Shown: positions 59,679 through 64,000 of the stretch, piece by piece
Numbering within the stretch: the stretch's first letter is position 1
How the letters are laid out: the number at the start of each line of letters is the position of its first letter
Translations under genes and position numbers: made by a program
The notes under the pieces: generated by a model
Told to the model about the DNA's origin: nothing
The model's input: only the letters and a program-made list of their open reading frames with translations
Database searches by the model: none
Assembly: GCA_964509695.1 (NCBI GenBank)
Contig: CAZDXN010000002.1
Location: 11,311 to 75,310, forward strand
Reading direction: 5' to 3'
Origin: 2-01-FULL-50-23 sp964509695
GTDB taxonomy: Bacteria > Patescibacteriota > Microgenomatia > UBA1400 > MFAQ01
Length of the DNA: 64,000 nt

Positions 59679-60196
59679 ATTTCCTCCTTAGTATAACAAA
59701 TATTTTGTATTTCTCTGACATGATCATATTTGAGAAATGAAAAAAGGTATTTAGCTTTCTTCTCGTCATCCTCGCGCTCCATAAGTTCACGGCTATTCTT
59801 GTGTGACAAAATGTTCAGACTGCCTTTCCAGACGATTCTACGGTCAATCATAGCTAATTTCCTGTGGTGGGTCTTGCTCATAAACACTTGTACACCTATT
59901 TTTTCAAAAAACTGAATTCCTGCCTCAGCTTGTTCTGCCATGAACGACTCATGCTCTTCGGGGTGTCGAGTTACGACAAATACTGCTATTTTGCGCTCCA
60001 TAAGCGACTCAAAGACAGGTTTCAGATTCCGTAGCTTTGGAATAGTGATAAATGGACTTTCTATGATTACTTCATGTTTTGCCAGAGCCAAATCACGCTC
60101 GAATCGATAGTAAAAGGAGTTTTCATCTGCTAAAATAGCATTTGCAGTCTGGCGAGAGTCAGATTGAGAGCCCATATAGGACGAATTGTAACTCAT
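59675..60196 (-). CDS. Single-domain phospholipase D-like nuclease
   Basis: This 173 aa protein has one HKD motif, THHRKLAMIDRRIVWKGSLN (H-x-K-x4-D), with FVVTRHPEEHE before it and NSRELMER after it. Single-HKD proteins such as Nuc and BfiL act as dimers and cut nucleic acid without metals. The start has the Shine-Dalgarno GGAGG. It overlaps the stop of an upstream ORF remnant, which suggests an operon whose first gene was cut when the island's end was formed. Confidence 0.85.
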   Translation of the reverse strand: MSYNSSYMGSQSDSRQTANAILADENSFYYRFERDLALAKHEVIIESPFITIPKLRNLKPVFESLMERKIAVFVVTRHPEEHESFMAEQAEAGIQFFEKIGVQVFMSKTHHRKLAMIDRRIVWKGSLNILSHKNSRELMEREDDEKKAKYLFSFLKYDHVREIQNICYTKEEI

Positions 60197-60303
60197 ACCT
60201 TTTCCTCCTTCTTGAAGTGAGCAAAAGCAATGATGAGACTGGCTTTCTCTTTCGGATCGATAGAGGAGGTTAAATAGGTTCTAACATCGTCCCAGATGGT
60301 GCA
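60193..60303 (-). pseudogene. C-terminal remnant of a truncated ORF at the island's right end
   Basis: The minus strand is open from TGC after an in-frame TAG (60304-60306) to TGA at 60193-60195 and reads TIWDDVRTYLTSSIDPKEK and IIAFAHFKKEEKV. There is no ATG, GTG or TTG start in it. Its stop overlaps the ATG of the phospholipase D-like gene (GTATGA), as genuine operon partners do. I infer a 5'-truncated gene, cut at about 60300. Confidence 0.6.
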
Positions 60304-60310
60304 CTACATA

Positions 60311-60910
60311 TTATTGGAGGTCGGTGAAGAATTGGCTGATCCCCTCAGCCCAAGAGCCATCGGAGGGCGGAGTGTAGGTTTTCATAACCTTGAAAGGATC
60401 TTTGGTGTGATTGTCTTTGAGAAAAATTTGTTTGAATTGAGGAGCGATTCGCCTGATGGCGTCTTCGTAGCTTTCGAAACGGGTAACCTTGTCACCATAT
60501 ATTCCCCAACCCCAGCAGTTGTAGGAATTTTCGGGGATGAATTTACATAAGGTACTTTCCTGCATGGCGATAGCGACCATCCAGCGGTAGTCAAAGTCGT
60601 ACTGATCGGACATTTGGACAATAAGATTTACGTATTGCTCCAAAGGAGAGTTGTAGTGATTCAGATACTGGCGGAGGAGCTCTGTGCGGGCATCTGCAAC
60701 CTTGACTGAGGTGACAATATTGGATTTGTTGTTTGGCAGAGCCGAAAAAACTGTGGTGTAGTCGGGAGGGGAAAGATTGAGAAGAGTGCTGTCGGTACCG
60801 GCGACTTGAGGTTTCGGACTGGAGGTTACATCGACGTATTCCATCAGCACCAGGGTGATTAGAAAAAGGGAGGCGAAGATAAAAATTTTTTTGAGAAGGC
60901 TTTTGAACAT
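60311..60910 (-). CDS. Secreted glucosaminidase/lysozyme-like protein
   Basis: The 199 aa protein has an N-terminal membrane anchor or signal (about 6-24, IFIFASLFLITLVLMEYV) and a lysozyme-like C-terminal domain with WMVAIAMQESTLCKFIPENS (catalytic Glu in AMQES) and YNCWGWGIYG. The NCWGWG block is typical of the LytG/FlgJ-type glucosaminidase-like group in CPR. It probably remodels peptidoglycan. It is the first host-type gene right of the island, and its stop lies about 7 bases from the putative junction. Confidence 0.75.
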   Translation of the reverse strand: MFKSLLKKIFIFASLFLITLVLMEYVDVTSSPKPQVAGTDSTLLNLSPPDYTTVFSALPNNKSNIVTSVKVADARTELLRQYLNHYNSPLEQYVNLIVQMSDQYDFDYRWMVAIAMQESTLCKFIPENSYNCWGWGIYGDKVTRFESYEDAIRRIAPQFKQIFLKDNHTKDPFKVMKTYTPPSDGSWAEGISQFFTDLQ

Positions 60911-60960
60911 AGCAGGCTACTAGAAGTTATCCTGACACAGGCTGGTTGTGGAGTCAAGTT

Positions 60961-61038
60961 TGGTGCGCCAGGAGGGACTTGAACCCCCGACCCTCTGTTC
61001 CGAAGACAGATGCTCTAATCCAACTGAGCTACTGGCGC
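60961..61038 (-). tRNA. tRNA-Arg (anticodon TCG)
   Basis: The minus strand folds with acceptor GCGCCAG/CTGGCGC, anticodon loop CTTCGGA in a TCTGT/ACAGA stem, T-arm GGGGGTTCAAGTCCC and an encoded CCA end. Confidence 0.93.
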
Positions 61039-61080
61039 GTGAGGGGTGTCGCGTAATAAATCGGAGATTTAAACGCGACT

Positions 61081-61114
61081 ACAACGTAAAAATCCAAAGG
61101 ATTTTGTACGTTGT
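61081..61114 (-). terminator. Long hairpin downstream of tRNA-Lys
   Basis: ACAACGTA-AAAATCC pairs with GGATTTT-G-TACGTTGT across an AAA loop, 15 pairs with one bulged G. It begins at the 3' end of tRNA-Lys and may define its end or separate it from tRNA-Arg. Confidence 0.6.
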
Positions 61115-61186
61115 GGGCCCGGTGGGATTCGAACCCACGACCGCATCCTTAAGAGGGATTTGCTCTACCGACTGAGCTACGGACCC
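61114..61186 (-). tRNA. tRNA-Lys (anticodon CTT)
   Basis: Acceptor GGGTCCG pairs with CGGGCCC (one U-G), the anticodon loop is CTCTTAA and the T-arm GTGGGTTCGAATCCCAC is canonical. No CCA is encoded. Confidence 0.93.
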
Positions 61187-61242
61187 TTCGATTCGCATTC
61201 GCTCACTCAGGGCCATGGCCCCCGGCAAGCCAGTATATTTTA

Positions 61243-61695
61243 TCAGGCTGTGGGTAGTTTTTCCTGTTTGTCGCCAAAATCGGTTTTGCCGACGACTCTG
61301 GCGGTAATGACGATTTGACGCATTTCCCCATCTTCGCTTTCGAATTCGTTGCTGCCGGTAAGCTTTTGGTATTCAGTGAGGAAGCCGGAAAGTTCCAAAG
61401 ATAGCTGTTTAATCTCAATCCGGCTGTCTTTGATTTTGAAAGCGATATCGTGAGGATGGGTCTGGGCGAGAATGTTGGCTTTGGCCTTCCCCTTCTCTTT
61501 GGAGATCTCCTTGGCTTTGTCATTGGCCTCTTTGTAGGCGGGATCATTGGCCAGAATATCCGAGAGCATTTCCGAGAGCTTGCCTAGATTCTCCCGTTCC
61601 CGATCCAGTCCGGTGATGTGGCCATTGATGAGCCCGGTCAAGTTCGTGATCGTGGTGAGAGTCTTTTGATTGTCCATAGCTATCAGTTCTAGCAC
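61243..61695 (-). CDS. Helical protein of unknown function
   Basis: The 150 aa protein is mostly charged helix (DRERENLGKLSEMLSDILAN, then DKAKEISKEKGKAKANILA and DSRIEIKQLSLELSGFL) with a short C-terminal strand region (EMRQIVITARVVGKTDF). No known domain is recognised. The start may be the internal ATG at 61677 (MDNQKTL). It is a host-type single gene, divergent from the L,D-transpeptidase. Confidence 0.55.
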   Translation of the reverse strand: MLELIAMDNQKTLTTITNLTGLINGHITGLDRERENLGKLSEMLSDILANDPAYKEANDKAKEISKEKGKAKANILAQTHPHDIAFKIKDSRIEIKQLSLELSGFLTEYQKLTGSNEFESEDGEMRQIVITARVVGKTDFGDKQEKLPTA

Positions 61696-61756
61696 TTAGC
61701 CAACTGCTGAGCAAGTGGCAAGATGTTTAATCTGTTGATATTTGGTTTTTTTTCTT

Positions 61757-61762
61757 CATAAT
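61757..61762 (+). promoter_or_regulatory. -10 element of the L,D-transpeptidase gene
   Basis: CATAAT lies 6 bases before the ATG at 61769, and no Shine-Dalgarno is seen. The spacing is the same as for avd. Confidence 0.4.
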
Positions 61763-61768
61763 GGATTT

Positions 61769-62461
61769 ATGAGAGAAGATAAGTTGAGCCTGTTGAAGGT
61801 GGTCTGGATTTTCAGTTTTATTGGTTTCTTGACAGTGTTTTCGTATTTTAGGATTCTTCCGGGACTGTTTCCTTCCCAGAGACCGGTTGATCCAGACATT
61901 ATTACAGGTGAATTTGATGCTAAGAATACTGTGGGTGAGTATCTGGGTAATAGAGTTATTTCGTATGACGCAGGGTCGATGTCTTTGGCGCGGGTCTTGG
62001 GCGCCAATGATTCTTTGAAGAGAATCGAGGTCGATCTTACCAATCAGAAACTCTATGCCTACGAAGGCTCGACAAAGGTGTATGACTTTTTGATTTCGTC
62101 GGGTAAGTGGTACCCAACCCCGACGGGGACGTTTCATATTTGGGGAAAGTTCCGCTATACGAAGATGTCCGGTGGGAATCCCCTGCTCCACACCTACTAT
62201 TACTTACCCAACGTCCCATATGTGATGTTTTTTAGCAATGATAAGGTGGCTGCTTCGAGAGGGTTTAGTTTGCACGGCACCTACTGGCATAACAACTTTG
62301 GTCGCCCGATGAGCCATGGGTGTGTAAATATGAAGAATGACGAGGCGGAGATGCTCTATTATTGGTCGCAGCCGAGCACGGGTGACAAAAGATCTATCAG
62401 GGCAAGCGCGGATGACCCGGGGACAGAGATAGTTATTTACGGAGAGGCGCCGAAGGAATAA
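61769..62461 (+). CDS. L,D-transpeptidase (YkuD)
   Basis: This envelope enzyme crosslinks peptidoglycan through 3-3 bonds or attaches proteins. The 230 aa protein from the ATG at 61769 has a membrane anchor (about residues 8-28) and a YkuD domain with the strand KRIEVDLTNQKLYAYEG, SSGKWYPTPTGTF, and the active site SLHGTYWHNNFGRPMSHGCV (His and Cys). A longer frame from a TTG at 61742 exists, but the -10-like CATAAT favours the ATG. Confidence 0.93.
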   Translation: MREDKLSLLKVVWIFSFIGFLTVFSYFRILPGLFPSQRPVDPDIITGEFDAKNTVGEYLGNRVISYDAGSMSLARVLGANDSLKRIEVDLTNQKLYAYEGSTKVYDFLISSGKWYPTPTGTFHIWGKFRYTKMSGGNPLLHTYYYLPNVPYVMFFSNDKVAASRGFSLHGTYWHNNFGRPMSHGCVNMKNDEAEMLYYWSQPSTGDKRSIRASADDPGTEIVIYGEAPKE

Positions 62462-62484
62462 GTGGTATATTCTATACCTAACAA

Positions 62485-63267
62485 ATGCCTTTGGCACCAG
62501 AGTTGGGAACGATTAGGGGAATTGTAAGGAAGTTTAAGAGCGCTGGTTTGGTGGGAGAAATGGTTTCCGGAATGGTTCATGGCGAGAGAAGAGATTTGAT
62601 TGATGATGCCCGAAGGTTGGTGGCGGAATACGGAGGTGCTGAGTTTGTGAGAGTTTCCGGATTGGAAAATGTTCCTGAAGGAAGTGGGGCCATGATAGTA
62701 ATTAATCATCCCAATTCGGATGTTTTGGTCCCGGCGATGCTTAATTTGATCGTAAAGGTTTACGATCATGGAGGTCAAAAACCGGTTTTCCTGATGGGTG
62801 AAGAGATTCCGATGACGCAGACGTTTAATAGTATATATCCCGTACCTGGATCGAAGGCATTGATTAGTAGATTCCAGCATTTGTATTCGGACAATGTTAT
62901 TCCGGTTCCCATTTTTCGTTCCAGAATGGACTATCGGTCTGGGCGGGCAGCTGCTTTTGGGAAGGCGGTAGCGACACTGGAGTCTGGAGGGGTGGTGTTT
63001 ATTTCTCCCGAAGGACATGTTGAGATTGGGAATATTATCTCCCCGATCGAGACCTTTCACGCTGGGACTGGGAGGATGGCTATTGCCGCGAGCATGAATG
63101 GAGTAAATATATTGCCGGTGGGAATTTGGGGAGACGAAAATAGGGTTCGAGTTCAAATTGGGGCGCCATTTTTGGTTGATGAGCCTGATGGAGTTAGAGC
63201 TGTGCGAGCATTGATGGGTCGGATTGCTAACGAATTGCCTCCCCAGTTTCGCGGGCCTTTTGCTTAA
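62485..63267 (+). CDS. PlsC-like 1-acyl-glycerol-3-phosphate acyltransferase
   Basis: The 260 aa protein has the acyltransferase box NHPNSD (variant of NHx4D, near residue 74), the central motif PVPGSKALISRF and the glycerol-binding VVFISPEGHVEIG. The C-terminal part has MAIAASMNGVNILPVGIWG. It probably adds the second acyl chain in phospholipid synthesis, but lyso-lipid remodelling of host-derived lipid is also possible in CPR. It is co-directional with the L,D-transpeptidase, 23 bases downstream. Confidence 0.82.
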   Translation: MPLAPELGTIRGIVRKFKSAGLVGEMVSGMVHGERRDLIDDARRLVAEYGGAEFVRVSGLENVPEGSGAMIVINHPNSDVLVPAMLNLIVKVYDHGGQKPVFLMGEEIPMTQTFNSIYPVPGSKALISRFQHLYSDNVIPVPIFRSRMDYRSGRAAAFGKAVATLESGGVVFISPEGHVEIGNIISPIETFHAGTGRMAIAASMNGVNILPVGIWGDENRVRVQIGAPFLVDEPDGVRAVRALMGRIANELPPQFRGPFA

Positions 63268-63289
63268 TTTGAGCAAGGTTTAGGCCAAG

Positions 63290-63313
63290 CACCTGCCTGC
63301 CGGCAGGCAGGTG
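63290..63313. repeat. 24-bp perfect palindrome
   Basis: CACCTGCCTGCC followed by its exact complement GGCAGGCAGGTG. There is no T-run, so it is a REP-like element or a weak terminator rather than a classic intrinsic terminator. Confidence 0.85.
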
Positions 63314-63361
63314 ATAAAATATACATAGCTAAGCCACGTTTATGGCAAAGTCATATTACGT

Positions 63362-63439
63362 GGTGGGTGTAGCTTAGTTGGTTAAAGCGCCTCCCTGTGG
63401 AGGAGGAGATCGGCGGTTCAACTCCGCTCACTCACCCCA
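63362..63439 (+). tRNA. tRNA-His (anticodon GTG)
   Basis: The extra G at -1 pairs with discriminator C, the acceptor is GTGGGTG/CACTCAC, the anticodon arm CCTCC-CTGTGGA-GGAGG and CCA is encoded. Confidence 0.94.
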
Positions 63440-63461
63440 AATAAAATAATTGTGATAAAGT

Positions 63462-63914
63462 TTGAGTATCACAGAAATAAAGACGGATTCACTCAGGGAA
63501 GTTGGAATAAGAGAACTATCGATTAAAAGTTCGGCCAAGTTGGCAGAGGCCTTGGGACTTACTCGTAATCCAAATGAAAAAGCGAGATGGTATCGAGAGT
63601 ACTGGAAACCGGCAGATTCGGGCGGACAGATCACCCTTGCTTTTCAAGATGGTAAATATGGCGGTGGAGAGAGGATAATAATTGGTGTTAAACGGAGTCA
63701 ACTTTCGCCCAAGAATGACAAAGAATTTAATCTCTGCCAAGATAAACTGTTTGCTGAAGCAATTGGAAAATTAGGCTTAACTTTGGATAAGGCAAGTATG
63801 TTTATAAAATCAGAATTGAAAAATGGTGGCTACTCCAAACTTTATCACTTTTTGTTGGAGTTGGAAGAAAGCGGTTTTTACGAAGATCAATTGAAAAAAT
63901 TGGAGGAGAGGTAG
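63462..63914 (+). CDS. Hypothetical protein
   Basis: The 150 aa protein starts with TTG at 63462 and reads SITEIKTDSLREVGIRELS, then RNPNEKARWYREYWKPADSG, GGGERIIIGVKRSQLS, and a helical C-terminus LYHFLLELEESGFYEDQL. No recognised domain; it is mixed alpha/beta and soluble. It lies between tRNA-His and tRNA-Pro and is probably real given codon quality and length, but the start is uncertain. Confidence 0.6.
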   Translation: MSITEIKTDSLREVGIRELSIKSSAKLAEALGLTRNPNEKARWYREYWKPADSGGQITLAFQDGKYGGGERIIIGVKRSQLSPKNDKEFNLCQDKLFAEAIGKLGLTLDKASMFIKSELKNGGYSKLYHFLLELEESGFYEDQLKKLEER

Positions 63915-63948
63915 TATCGGGGAGGCTGATGTTCTAAAATACAGATAA

Positions 63949-64000
63949 CGGGGTGTAGCTCAGATGGCTAGAGTGCTGCGTTTGGGACGCAGAGGCCGTG
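63949..64000 (+). tRNA. tRNA-Pro (anticodon TGG), cut by the window end
   Basis: The 5' part is visible: acceptor CGGGGTG, D-arm GCTCAGATGGCTAGAGT and anticodon arm CTGCG-TTTGGGA-CGCAG. The T-arm lies beyond the window. Confidence 0.9.

Larger units (their letters stand above)
32574..60303. mobile_element. Integrative conjugative-like island with DGR and Thoeris-like cargo
   Basis: The span starts after the tRNA-Leu with a large serine recombinase and contains a coupling ATPase, a replication-relaxation protein, VirB2/VirB6/PrgI/VirB4 genes, phage-type regulators (XRE, BRO, KilA-N, S24) and an ORF remnant at its right end. Base composition varies strongly inside it: AT-rich at 34-38 kb and 56-59 kb, GC-rich at 43.5-51 kb, which indicates a mosaic. 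I found no exact direct repeat of the tRNA end at the right side, so that border is inferred from the truncated ORF at 60193-60303. A second, independent insertion for part of the cargo cannot be excluded. Confidence 0.6.

Noticed and set aside
60961..61000. Right attachment site at tRNA-Arg (shared GGACTTGAACC with tRNA-Leu)
   Set aside because: The similarity is the conserved T-arm of tRNAs and the tRNA is complete, so it is not evidence of an att duplication.

Overview
The window looks like a chromosome segment of a Candidate Phyla Radiation (Patescibacteria) bacterium, most likely in the Microgenomates range, carrying a large mobile island. The assignment is an inference from slimmed housekeeping proteins (a trigger factor with no PPIase domain, a PheT with no EMAP/OB insertion, a delta'-like clamp-loader subunit with no P-loop), a full type IV pilus cluster, single-domain lipid and wall enzymes, and a PrgI-type secretion cluster. 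Genes end normally at TGA, TAG and TAA, so the standard bacterial code applies. Several genes have an extended -10-like hexamer 6-8 nt before the ATG and no Shine-Dalgarno, which suggests many leaderless mRNAs.

Layout. 1-4451 (minus): delta'-like protein, gyrB, ppa and the N-terminal part of gyrA. 4478-16420 (plus): type IV pilus operon (pilB, pilT, pilC, a run of prepilins and minor pseudopilins, pilD, a PilX-like protein, pilM, pilN, pilO). 16559-19538: a cysteine hydrolase, a GIY-YIG protein between REP-like repeats, and the khpA-rpsP-rnc-nusB-rpmF cluster (rpmF is only 49 aa). 19605-32442: recG, a class A PBP, pheT/pheS, rplT-rpmI-infC, a RecB-like nuclease, an orphan GSA-aminomutase-like gene, tRNA-Val, a coiled-coil protein and a short trigger factor.

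From tRNA-Leu (32492-32573) to about 60.3 kb lies a mosaic integrative, conjugative-like island: a large serine recombinase whose reading frame runs into the tRNA, an XRE repressor with three operators, a VirD4/TraG-like coupling ATPase, a replication-relaxation protein, a complete diversity-generating retroelement (DGR: avd, template repeat, reverse transcriptase), Fic, BRO and KilA-N genes, the DGR target (a membrane-anchored C-type-lectin/FGE-fold protein followed in frame by fibronectin-like repeats), a MacB-like ABC exporter, VirB2/VirB6/PrgI/VirB4 secretion genes, an M23 peptidase, and a five-gene Thoeris-like defence operon (LexA-like regulator, two TIR proteins, a TM-macro effector, a Nudix hydrolase). 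A truncated ORF at 60193-60303 marks the probable right end.

The two most unusual systems are these. (1) The DGR: TR 39532-39651 and VR 44680-44799 align without gaps over 120 bp, with 17 substitutions all at TR adenines plus one C-to-T near the 3' end. Both TR and VR carry an in-frame TGA exactly where the fold normally has Trp, so the target (1553 aa if read through) is currently split at codon 384, and the mutable adenine of that stop could let the DGR switch the gene on. (2) The Thoeris-like operon, with an S24/LexA-type regulator on a strong, apparently leaderless promoter and a Nudix enzyme that could degrade the TIR-made signal.

After the island the host resumes with a lysozyme-like protein, tRNA-Arg, tRNA-Lys, an L,D-transpeptidase, an acyltransferase, tRNA-His and a partial tRNA-Pro at the window edge.
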